Source: Allomuricauda sp. (GTDB taxonomy: Bacteria; Bacteroidota; Bacteroidia; Flavobacteriales; Flavobacteriaceae). From it: a stretch of DNA of 40,321 nucleotides. Positions 17,801 to 25,573 of this stretch are shown here, in pieces. The position numbers were made by a program, and so were the translations under genes. Numbering within the stretch: the first letter of the stretch is position 1; each line of letters opens with the position of its first letter. The DNA is taken from positions 1 through 40,321 of the forward strand of contig JANQRD010000164.1 of assembly GCA_028284725.1 (NCBI GenBank), written 5' to 3'. Under the pieces are notes generated by a model, which worked only from the letters and a program-made list of their open reading frames with translations, ran no database searches and had not been told where the DNA came from.

Positions 17801-19360
17801 TTATTTGAATTCTCCGAATCGATGAGGTAGTTGTTGTGAATATTTTTTTAATTCTGACTTCATCTTTGACATAACTGTTTTGTATTCTGGGTTTTTGGCC
17901 AGATTGTTTTGTTCGCCAGGATCTTTCCTTAAATCATATAATTGGTCATGGTCATAATACCCGGGAAATTTTTTATCGGAATCGTAACGGACTCGAGATT
18001 CATTTGAAGACCCGATGGAATAGGAGGCCCCTTCTTGGTTGAACTCTCTCCGATTTTCTTCTGTAATTCGTTGCGCTATATGCTCAGGAAACCTTAAGGC
18101 AATATATTTCCAATCTTTAGTGACTACGGCACGGGTATAGGTCACTTCCATATACAATGATTCCCTCCACGATGGATTATTTTTATGGAACAGCGGTAAC
18201 AAACTGGTGCCATCCAATGTACTGGTCGGTGATTCAATACCACAGGCATCAAGAATGGTAGGACATATATCAATATTTGAAACGAGAGCATCATTGACCT
18301 GATTTGCTTTGATTTTACCTTTCCAGCTCATGATAAACGGTGCCCGTCCTTGATTTAAAGTCATTTTTGCTTTTGACTCATGGTCACTTGCCAAGATAAT
18401 CAGGGTATTTTCTCGGAGACCCAATTCATCAAGCTTGGCCATGATGGCACCTATACCATCATCCAACCAAATCATATCAGCAAGCATTTCAGTGGCGTCG
18501 CTATGTTGGTTTTTAAAGGTCTTTGCACGATTCAAGACACTCTGATAGGAAGGCTGTGCCCTTTGATGACCTTTGAGGTATCCCAAAGGTGTAGTTTCAG
18601 GATTATTTGTCAACGAAGCCTCAGCCTTAGGCGAATGAGGGAGTGTTGTGGCCACATAAAGAAAAAAGGGGCCTTTCTTATGTTCTTCAATAAACCGGAT
18701 GGCACCATGCGTAATCCAATGTTGATTATGGTACATGAGCTTTTTGGTTATGGGAAGCCAACTGAAATTGTTCGCATATACATTGCTCACATGCTCAAAT
18801 CCAGCCGATTCTTTAATATAGTTACGGGCAATCTCATAGTTTTTGGTAATGGTTTCCATGATTTTTGGATCTTTGGGATCCGCTCGATCTGGCACGTGAT
18901 AAAAGGGAGGATGACCTTTGTACCAATTATGCCATTTGCCCACAAAACCGGTTACATACCCATTAGCTTTCATATAATGGGCAATGGTCATATCCCCAGG
19001 AATCAAATCTGTATTCCAACGTACAAATGCATGTCCGGAAGTTGGGTGCTCTTGTTGCATGCTTCTACTACGTGAGGCATACTGACCGGTCAAAACCGAA
19101 TAACGGCTGGGTGTGCAGACCGAAGAACTGGGGTAGTAGTTTGTAAACCTCACACCCTCATTGGCCAATCGGTCCATATGAGGAGTAGCTACTGTACCAC
19201 CGTAACAACCGGTTTCTTCTAGGTCTTGGTCATCTGTATAGATAACAATGACATTGGGTCTGTCGGTAGCTTTTGAATATTGGGAAAATACATTTACAGA
19301 GGTAAAAACCAATAAAAAAAGACCAATAAAATATGCTGTCAAAATCGTTGGTTTTTTCAT
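17801..19360 (-). CDS. Secreted sulfatase (family S1)
   Basis: A 519-residue S1 sulfatase with a Sec signal peptide ending near VFSQ (residue 27). YTDDQD supplies Asp43/Asp44, CTPSR places the formylglycine precursor at Cys82, GKWHNW and ASDHES are the later S1 motifs. Unlike the two sulfatases of the + strand operon it has no lipobox, so it is probably soluble. It lies between two beta-helix genes, 18 nt and 2 nt away, which argues that the substrate of the beta-helix proteins is sulfated. Confidence 0.92.
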   Translation of the reverse strand: MKKPTILTAYFIGLFLLVFTSVNVFSQYSKATDRPNVIVIYTDDQDLEETGCYGGTVATPHMDRLANEGVRFTNYYPSSSVCTPSRYSVLTGQYASRSRSMQQEHPTSGHAFVRWNTDLIPGDMTIAHYMKANGYVTGFVGKWHNWYKGHPPFYHVPDRADPKDPKIMETITKNYEIARNYIKESAGFEHVSNVYANNFSWLPITKKLMYHNQHWITHGAIRFIEEHKKGPFFLYVATTLPHSPKAEASLTNNPETTPLGYLKGHQRAQPSYQSVLNRAKTFKNQHSDATEMLADMIWLDDGIGAIMAKLDELGLRENTLIILASDHESKAKMTLNQGRAPFIMSWKGKIKANQVNDALVSNIDICPTILDACGIESPTSTLDGTSLLPLFHKNNPSWRESLYMEVTYTRAVVTKDWKYIALRFPEHIAQRITEENRREFNQEGASYSIGSSNESRVRYDSDKKFPGYYDHDQLYDLRKDPGEQNNLAKNPEYKTVMSKMKSELKKYSQQLPHRFGEFK

Positions 19361-19378
19361 AGTTCTTTCTAAATGTGT

Positions 19379-20602
19379 TTAATGATCATCATTGGATTCA
19401 CTCTTTTCTTCAGCAGACCATTCTGGCCATTTTCTTTCTAGCCCTGTTGTTGCTTTAAGTTCTTGGTTGTTTGTCACAATAGTACCTTCACCAGTGGAGG
19501 CTACAGCCCCTTTTGCAAACCCACTGATGATATTACCTGTAATCACGTTAGTGAATCCGCCATCTTCTTTGATGCCATAATTGAATTTCGGGAAGCCGGC
19601 ATCATTTTGAATTACATTGCCTGTTATCGTTTTTGATTCTGCCGGTCCTTCATGAAATTTGTCATTCACAATATGAATGCCGATTTTTTCCTCATTATCT
19701 TGTCCGAGGTTTGAAATCAGGTTTCCGGTAATATTACCCCATCGAGTGCGAGTGCGAATACCGTTGCCCTTAAGCCCTGACAGCGTGTTTCCTGAACAGT
19801 TGAATTCTGCACCGGTTCCAAAAATGGCATAATCACCACCGATTCTGGTCAAGCTATTGCCGTGAACAACTATACTGTTTGTGCCAGCGTGTATGCCTCT
19901 TCCCTTGGTTTTGTGAATGGTGTTGTTCAGAATATTGACTACCATAGCATTACAGTTTATGCCGGTAGTGCCACCAAGAATGGTGTTTTCAGATATGAAA
20001 AGAGGAATCCAACGCCCGATTACACCGCCACCGTTACGTACCATTACGCTTGTTGTATTATCTGATAAGACGTTATTATTGATCAAGGTCAATGCCGATT
20101 GTCCTGAATTTCGTATGCCGTCCGTAAAGCCGGATATGTACGTGTTCAGCACTTGACAATTCACGCTTCGCTCAAGTTCGATTCCCACATGTACATTGCT
20201 CTTGTCAATGAGGGTCATATCTGAAATAACCGTAAAAGAGGCATCTTGTACATTAATCGCTATTCTGAAAAATGCATTGGCGATCAATCGCGTTGTACTC
20301 CCTTTTCCGCGCAGCCAGATATTAGAACCTATGCGCAGGCCTTTTGAGAGAAAATAATCTCCCGAGCCGATCAACACCTCACCAGCAGGAATTTCATCGC
20401 CTTGGCTTATTACATGGTCCAAAGCCCATTGAATCGCTTCAGATGCATCTTCAGAAAAAAAGACCAGTTCACGCGTCATATCGGTACGGACTTGTACCAT
20501 TCCATCTACCTGACTAATAACGAAGTTTTGGTCATTTGCCCTTGCAAGCTGAAGGCTCCCCAAGAGTGTTATGAGAAAAAAGTTGATGAATTTGATTTTC
20601 AT
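19379..20602 (-). CDS. Secreted right-handed beta-helix protein (type II module)
   Basis: A 407-residue protein with a Sec signal peptide cleaved near ARA-ND (about residue 22). The shared module opens with FVISQVDG, AIQWALDHV, a G-D-Y strand and LRGKGSTTRL, then runs through regular beta-helix coils with N-N-x-I repeats (LINNNV, ILNNTI, ITGNLI, ITGNVI). It lacks the W-N/H-R-G motif of type I modules and is closest to module B of the 839-residue protein (KGNGI...RWGNI). One nucleotide separates it from the preceding beta-helix gene, and the next gene follows after 18 nt. No family function could be assigned. Confidence 0.75.
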   Translation of the reverse strand: MKIKFINFFLITLLGSLQLARANDQNFVISQVDGMVQVRTDMTRELVFFSEDASEAIQWALDHVISQGDEIPAGEVLIGSGDYFLSKGLRIGSNIWLRGKGSTTRLIANAFFRIAINVQDASFTVISDMTLIDKSNVHVGIELERSVNCQVLNTYISGFTDGIRNSGQSALTLINNNVLSDNTTSVMVRNGGGVIGRWIPLFISENTILGGTTGINCNAMVVNILNNTIHKTKGRGIHAGTNSIVVHGNSLTRIGGDYAIFGTGAEFNCSGNTLSGLKGNGIRTRTRWGNITGNLISNLGQDNEEKIGIHIVNDKFHEGPAESKTITGNVIQNDAGFPKFNYGIKEDGGFTNVITGNIISGFAKGAVASTGEGTIVTNNQELKATTGLERKWPEWSAEEKSESNDDH

Positions 20603-20603
20603 T

Positions 20604-21692
20604 TCATCGGTCTATTAAATTGTTCTTATTTATTGAATCGGACCCTCTGGCGATTATCCCCGTTCTGCTATAATCACTTATTGTGTTTCCCAAAAAAATG
20701 TTTTCAGCGCAATCATCAGATTCTGATATGCCGATAAGGGTACCATGAAATTTATTTCCTGAGATAGCTATTGAACTGCTTGCCCGCAGTCGTATTGATT
20801 CTTTGTTGTTCTCTGCAAAAGTGTTCGCGAATATGGTTATGTACTTTGAGTCTTCTATATCCAAGGAAACACCGGTCAGATCAATCAGTGTATTACCCTT
20901 GAAATTGATCTTGCTGCCTTTCAAGACAACTCCTTTGTTGCCTGTTTTGGTGATAAAATTGTCTGTGATGTGAACATTATTGCCCGAGACTTGAATGGCT
21001 TCCTCCTTTGTTCCGGTAATCCTGTTGTTGACCAAATACGCCCCTGATGCATTTTTGCAGACTACTCCACGATTTCCTTTGCGTATTGAATTTTGGGACA
21101 CTTTATTCGGCATGTCATCGACCACCCTACCGGTATTGAGATATATCGCCGTTTCATTGTCGACAAAATCACTGTTCATGATTTTACAGAAGGAAGAGTT
21201 TCCGGATATTTCACATCCATTTTTTGTGAATCCAGAAATTTTTACATCTTCGATGCTGCATTTCACCGCATTGATCAAGCTTATACCGATAGTATTTCCT
21301 CTGCTGGTAGACATTAAGGCCAAATTTTTTACCGTAACCTGTTCTCCATTTAGAATGCTGATTGCACTGCCCGATTTGTTTTCGAATTTTAGAGCTGTTG
21401 AAGGTCCTTGTCCGCTCAAAATCACATTACTGGGTAGACTAATTTCGACTCCAATAGTGTAAATACCACTTTGCAATTGTACTTCGCCGCCCTTTTGCCC
21501 AACATGTTTTACTGCCCATTGAATGGCATTGTGTGCAGAATTAGTTTGATACAAAATATCAAGGGAATTGACAGCTGTGACCAGATAATCTTCCTGAAAA
21601 TAAATGCTTACATCATTGTCGTGCTCTTGAGCCATCAGTCTTATTGGGGCAATCACAAAAAGTAGCGATAAAAAAAGTATCTGTTTTTTCAT
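20604..21692 (-). CDS. Secreted right-handed beta-helix protein (short, divergent module)
   Basis: A 362-residue protein with a Sec signal peptide ending near LMAQ (about residue 22). It has the same opening as the neighbouring modules (AIQWAVKHVGQKGG, SGIYTIG, LSGQGPSTAL) and a series of N-x-I/N-x-F coils, but neither the type I nor the type II landmarks, and it is the shortest of the five. Its start overlaps the end of the trefoil-bearing beta-helix gene by 4 nt, so the two are translationally coupled. It may have lost catalytic residues or serve in binding; I cannot tell from sequence. Confidence 0.72.
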   Translation of the reverse strand: MKKQILFLSLLFVIAPIRLMAQEHDNDVSIYFQEDYLVTAVNSLDILYQTNSAHNAIQWAVKHVGQKGGEVQLQSGIYTIGVEISLPSNVILSGQGPSTALKFENKSGSAISILNGEQVTVKNLALMSTSRGNTIGISLINAVKCSIEDVKISGFTKNGCEISGNSSFCKIMNSDFVDNETAIYLNTGRVVDDMPNKVSQNSIRKGNRGVVCKNASGAYLVNNRITGTKEEAIQVSGNNVHITDNFITKTGNKGVVLKGSKINFKGNTLIDLTGVSLDIEDSKYITIFANTFAENNKESIRLRASSSIAISGNKFHGTLIGISESDDCAENIFLGNTISDYSRTGIIARGSDSINKNNLIDR

Positions 21693-23446
21693 TTTTCTTC
21701 AGTATCAATGTTTTCTGAATAAACGTATGCGGGCATGGGATCCACAAAGCGCCACTTTTGGTACTCCTTTTGATCATAATCCCCAAGAGTAATGGGCTGA
21801 CCGAGATAGTACACATTGTTCCTGTCCCAGTGGTAATTGTTGAGTCCTTGTGCCTGCAATGCTTTGCCATTGGCCTTGTTGATTATCTTGTAATAGCCAT
21901 TGCCAATATTGATCAATTTCCACAATTGATTGCTCTGTTCATTTCTTTCGGCGGTTATTACTGTGGTAAAGTCATGAGTACCTGTAGCCTGTAGCAACTT
22001 GCCCGTAGCGGTATTTATAATCAAAAAGCTGTCTCCTTGAGGTTGTATGTCCCATTTTTGGGAGTCATCTCCTGTCCATCCAAATTTCTTTACGGTACCA
22101 GTTTCATTAGTCAGCACCTGTTCCAACATGTCTTTACATTCAATGGCTTTTACCCCTTTTACCATCTCGGGATTTTTATCAGGACTTATCTTGATATCTG
22201 AGGATTTAGTTAGGTACAAATCCGCAAGATATTTATCAACAGTTGGCCCGTATTTTTTGGTAAAGTCCCAGTAATCACCACGATGGACCCCTTTGTTGAC
22301 CGTATTGTCTGCCTCTAGGGTATTTTTACCGAGCATACGGTATGCATTTTTGTGTTTTGAGAACCATGCCGTATTGCCCACCAAAGAATTATTGCTACAA
22401 TCCGGGTGCTCATAAACGGCATACTCCATGAACCCTTGGTCGCCGAAATTCCAAATGGAACACCCTGTTATGGTAATATTTTCAGAGCCATATAAGACTA
22501 TTCCACTTTTTTGGTATCCGTCTCTTGAACGCACACCTTGATCAGTCCAATTATTGCCGGAGACCAACCCATTTTTGGCGCTGTCAAACACCAATGAATG
22601 TCCACGGTTCCATGAAGCACTATTACCCGTGATTGTAAAGTGATCTCCCTTGATCCGGAATACATCTGATTCTACCCAATAGCTTCGGTTGCCGACTAAA
22701 CTAAGGTTGTGACTGTCGATATCGACTGCGGGGCCTTTTGTATAGAAAAACATGTTTCCTGAAATCTGCAGCGGAATGCCCTTATGTTTGTGGTGAACTG
22801 TTTTTATACCATAGCCACCCCTGACTATGGTCGAATTCTTTATTGAACCTATTGCACCTGTGGTATTTGATGTCTCTTCAATAAAAATATGGGCCTGGGC
22901 ATTGTCTACAAAAGTAGTTCGGTTTATTTCGAGACCTGTTGCCATTCCTGTAATTTGCAGCGCATACCATTCAAACCCCAATATGAATACATCCTGTACC
23001 GTACTGTATATAGTATTTTTCATGAAAATGGCGGCATGGGCGTTTCCGTTGTCACCGGCTGTTATGGTGAGGTTTGAAATCTGCACATTCTCTACATTTT
23101 CTAACAGCAATCCATAATCGTTGGGTTTTTTGATGCTCAGTTCCGTGGCTCTGCGTTTTCCATTAAGGGTGATGTTGTTTTTGAAGCGAATAGGCCTATC
23201 CAATTCGAAGATTCCTTTGCCTAAGTTGATAGCACCCCCTGATTGTATTTGGTCGATGGCAAACTGAAGGGCATCAGAGGCAGATGCTGAACTATGTGCC
23301 GCAATGGTGTCTTTTACCGGCATAACATGAAATGTGCCCTGCTGTTTGTAAATACTATAATCTTGTGCCTGCACGAAGCCGACCAAGAAAAGTGCTTGAA
23401 TGAGACCTAGCATCAGAATTTTATATGCACGTCTTTGTTCGTTCAT
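21689..23446 (-). CDS. Secreted right-handed beta-helix protein (type I) with C-terminal ricin-type beta-trefoil
   Basis: About 585 residues from the ATG at 23446. A start at 23479 is also open but would overlap the MaoC gene by 26 nt and give an unusually long charged N-terminus before the signal peptide (ALFLVGFVQAQ), so the inner start is preferred. The N-terminal ~410 residues are a type I module with WNRGHS (Trp279) and IWNFGDQGFMEYAVYE. The last ~150 residues form a ricin-type beta-trefoil (CBM13-like), with three Q-x-W signatures: QKWDI, QLWKL and QKWRF. The fusion to a lectin domain supports a carbohydrate substrate for the beta-helix part. It begins 7 nt after the MaoC stop and overlaps the next beta-helix gene by 4 nt. 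Confidence 0.78.
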   Translation of the reverse strand: MNEQRRAYKILMLGLIQALFLVGFVQAQDYSIYKQQGTFHVMPVKDTIAAHSSASASDALQFAIDQIQSGGAINLGKGIFELDRPIRFKNNITLNGKRRATELSIKKPNDYGLLLENVENVQISNLTITAGDNGNAHAAIFMKNTIYSTVQDVFILGFEWYALQITGMATGLEINRTTFVDNAQAHIFIEETSNTTGAIGSIKNSTIVRGGYGIKTVHHKHKGIPLQISGNMFFYTKGPAVDIDSHNLSLVGNRSYWVESDVFRIKGDHFTITGNSASWNRGHSLVFDSAKNGLVSGNNWTDQGVRSRDGYQKSGIVLYGSENITITGCSIWNFGDQGFMEYAVYEHPDCSNNSLVGNTAWFSKHKNAYRMLGKNTLEADNTVNKGVHRGDYWDFTKKYGPTVDKYLADLYLTKSSDIKISPDKNPEMVKGVKAIECKDMLEQVLTNETGTVKKFGWTGDDSQKWDIQPQGDSFLIINTATGKLLQATGTHDFTTVITAERNEQSNQLWKLINIGNGYYKIINKANGKALQAQGLNNYHWDRNNVYYLGQPITLGDYDQKEYQKWRFVDPMPAYVYSENIDTEEK

Positions 23447-23453
23447 CGTAATC

Positions 23454-23921
23454 TTAAGTTTTCTTTTTTGCTTTGTCAATTGCCATCAATTCGAGTGCTG
23501 ACCCTTCTAATACCAGTTCTCCTCTTTGGTTTGTACAACTCAGCTTGACGACAGCCCGTTTTTTTTCGGGAATGGTCTCCAATATTTCTGCAGTTGCAGT
23601 AATGGTATCGCCAATAAAGACAGGGGCCAAAAACTTAAATTCTTGTTTCATGGTCAGCCCTCCAGGGGCAACTAGTTCGGTCAGTGGTGCACAGGTCAAT
23701 GATGCGGTGAGCATGCCCTGTACCACCCTGCGCCCAAATCTTGTGGTTTTGGCATATTGGTGATTAATATGGTGTGGACCCAAATCACCTGTAATTCCCC
23801 CAAAGAGATAGACATCACTTTCAGAGATGGTTTTAGTAAAAACTGCTTTTTTGCCGATAAGAAGATCGGCAACTGTAAGATTTTTGTTCAAATTATGTCC
23901 CATTATTATTTGATTCTTCAT
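23454..23921 (-). CDS. MaoC-like (R)-specific enoyl-CoA hydratase
   Basis: A 155-residue single hot-dog protein of the MaoC dehydratase family. The hydratase 2 motif appears as ITGDLGPHH, with Asp46 and His51 at the correct D-x4-H spacing, so the catalytic pair is intact although the usual Asn-Pro-Ile-His is altered to Gly-Pro-His-His. VVQGMLTASL and the EFKFLAPVFIGDTI strand are typical. It would hydrate or dehydrate an (R)-3-hydroxyacyl-CoA. It is the first structural gene after lacI (24 nt apart). The operator TTCACACGTGTGAA overlaps the A of the first ATG; a second in-frame ATG at 23903 (MGHN) would leave room for a short leader and may be the true start. Confidence 0.82.
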   Translation of the reverse strand: MKNQIIMGHNLNKNLTVADLLIGKKAVFTKTISESDVYLFGGITGDLGPHHINHQYAKTTRFGRRVVQGMLTASLTCAPLTELVAPGGLTMKQEFKFLAPVFIGDTITATAEILETIPEKKRAVVKLSCTNQRGELVLEGSALELMAIDKAKKKT

Positions 23922-23934
23922 TCACACGTGTGAA
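23921..23934. promoter_or_regulatory. LacI-type operator O2 at the start of the MaoC gene
   Basis: A perfect 14-bp palindrome, TTCACACGTGTGAA, with the central CG step usual for LacI/GalR operators. It fills most of the 24-nt gap between the lacI stop and the MaoC start. An identical core occurs upstream of lacI, 1100 bp away centre to centre. A TAAATTTT element just upstream on the - strand could be a weak -7 box, so this site may control an internal promoter, act as a roadblock, or help loop formation. Confidence 0.75.
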
Positions 23935-23945
23935 AATTTATTGTT

Positions 23946-24947
23946 TTATATAGACTTTCTTACTATTAAAGATCCCTCTAATTTATTCACTGTTTTTTCC
24001 CTGTTGGGGTTTTCAATTTCAGCAACCAATGTAGCAATAGCTTCCTCGGCGAGCTTGTCAATAGGCATGGATATGGTTGTGAGTGGTGGATTCAGATATC
24101 GGGCGATTTCCAAATCACCAAAGCCAATTACGGCCACGTCATCCGGAATTTTGATTCCTAGTTTCTTGGCCGCTTTGTACACACCCAGAGCGACTTCATC
24201 CGTTGCGCAGAACAACAATTCGGGCAAGCTATTCAATTTATGCAATTCAATAAGGTTTTCATATCCGAACTGTTTTGAATAACCACCGGTGATGATTTGG
24301 TTTTCATCTATTGAAAGATTATGGTCTTTCAGGGCCTTTCGATACCCCATCTCTCTATTGACACCTGAACTCAGATGCGGTTGCCCACCTAAAAACCCAA
24401 AATTTTTGTAGCCTTTTTGAATGGTAAATTCAATGGCATTATAAGTGATTTCAAAGTCATTTGTTGTGATTTCACTGAAGTGGTGGTAGGGCAGTGCCCT
24501 ATCGAGAAAGACCAATGGGATGTTGTTCTTTTCAACGATTTGAAAGGAATCCAACGACGTGGTCGTCTCCGATATGCCCATAACGATGCCATCGACATGC
24601 ATGGCCAGCATTTTTCGTATCATTTTTTCTTCCCGTTCACAGTCCTCAAATGAAACCATGGGGATGATGTCATACCCCCTCATGTTTGCTGCATTATAGA
24701 TACCTTCTAACAGGGTAGAATAAAAAGAGTGCGCTATTTTAGGAACAATAAGCCCGATGGTCATTGTTCTGTTGTTTACCAAGCTCCTGCCAATATTATT
24801 GACAATATACCCTAGTTCTTGGGCCGCCCCTTTTACCTTTTCTTTGGTACGGTCTGAAATATTGGGGTCATCATTCAAAGCCTTAGTCACAGTTGTTCTG
24901 GATATGTCTAGCTTTTCTGCTATTTCTGCTTGGCTAACACGCCTCAT
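23946..24947 (-). CDS. LacI-family transcriptional regulator
   Basis: A 333-residue LacI/GalR regulator. Residues 1-50 form the helix-turn-helix and hinge (SQAEIAEKLDISRTTVTKALND ... ISDRTKEKV), with the hinge helix near NNIGRSLVNNRT. The remaining ~270 residues are a periplasmic-binding-protein-like effector domain (TIGLIVP, DGIVMGIS, VIGFGD), expected to bind a sugar or related small molecule from the degraded substrate. The gene opens the long - strand operon and has its own promoter overlapped by a 28-bp palindrome, which indicates autoregulation. The identical core sequence just after the gene suggests it also controls the twelve-gene operon directly. Confidence 0.92.
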   Translation of the reverse strand: MRRVSQAEIAEKLDISRTTVTKALNDDPNISDRTKEKVKGAAQELGYIVNNIGRSLVNNRTMTIGLIVPKIAHSFYSTLLEGIYNAANMRGYDIIPMVSFEDCEREEKMIRKMLAMHVDGIVMGISETTTSLDSFQIVEKNNIPLVFLDRALPYHHFSEITTNDFEITYNAIEFTIQKGYKNFGFLGGQPHLSSGVNREMGYRKALKDHNLSIDENQIITGGYSKQFGYENLIELHKLNSLPELLFCATDEVALGVYKAAKKLGIKIPDDVAVIGFGDLEIARYLNPPLTTISMPIDKLAEEAIATLVAEIENPNREKTVNKLEGSLIVRKSI

Positions 24948-25013
24948 AGGCTATAATTTTGAGCCAGTTATGACTTATTATTAGAATTGTGGATGCAAAA
25001 ATCCTTTGGCGTC

Positions 25014-25041
25014 TTTGTATTTCACACGTGTGAAATACAAA
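25014..25041. promoter_or_regulatory. LacI-type operator O1 (28-bp perfect palindrome) at the lacI promoter
   Basis: The core TTCACACGTGTGAA at 25021-25034 is extended on both sides by TTTGTAT and its complement, giving 28 bp of uninterrupted dyad symmetry. On the - strand it begins at the last four bases of the -7 box of the lacI promoter, so a bound repressor would block RNA polymerase at the transcription start. Confidence 0.82.
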
Positions 25042-25069
25042 AATACTCTTTTAGTCACTAATTGACAAA
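25038..25069 (-). promoter_or_regulatory. Predicted promoter of lacI and the long operon
   Basis: Read on the - strand, TTTG at 25069-25066 is followed by 20 nt and then TATTTTTG at 25045-25038. This matches the Bacteroidota primary-sigma consensus TTTG, 19-21 nt, TAnnTTTG exactly. The start would fall within operator O1, about 95 nt upstream of the lacI ATG. Confidence 0.7.
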
Positions 25070-25573
25070 TCAAGAAGACACTAGTTTTCATAATTACTCC
25101 AAAAAACAGGACTATTAAAGTTGAAAGATTTTTCATAAAATGCACCTGCAAGGCTTCGTTTGGGGTTTGAAAGCTAATTATTAATTTCTCGCCATTCTCA
25201 TCTTATTGTCTTACATAAGTACAATTGTTGATTGAATTTCATAGTTGGGCAATATCTATCACCAAATATGAACAGTAAAAGCAAAAAATACTTTGCACCT
25301 ATTGAAGTGGCCTCAATGCCGGAAGCTGTTGAGGAACGACTAAGAAAATACCTTAACCCTTTTCTTTTCGGATACATAAAAAAGGAAAGAAGTAAATGGC
25401 CTATTGAGTTTACCGAAAATTTGAATTCAAAACAAAACTGAACCCCTCATCATTCGCAATTTTCTCAAAAACTACAAATTAAGGTTTTGCGAGGCTTCTG
25501 CCGAATTAGATGCCTTGAAAGGGTATGAAGAGATGTAACACAAAAATTTGGTGGAAGTCTATCTGAAGGAAAA
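25070..25573 (+). other. Intergenic stretch with a small ORF of unknown origin
   Basis: Between the lacI promoter and the ROK remnant I see no convincing intact gene. A 57-codon + strand ORF from the ATG at 25268 to 25441 encodes a charged peptide (KYFAPIEVASMPEAVEERL ...) with no family I recognise; it has a coherent, protein-like composition and may be the relic of a longer gene. Further short open stretches follow up to 25540, but with stops in every frame. Given the decayed ROK gene immediately downstream, the region is best read as a degraded part of an older sugar-utilisation locus. Confidence 0.35.

Noticed and set aside
18380-19075. A 231-codon + strand frame opposite the third sulfatase gene.
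   Set aside because: Antisense to a sulfatase with all motifs; no independent support.
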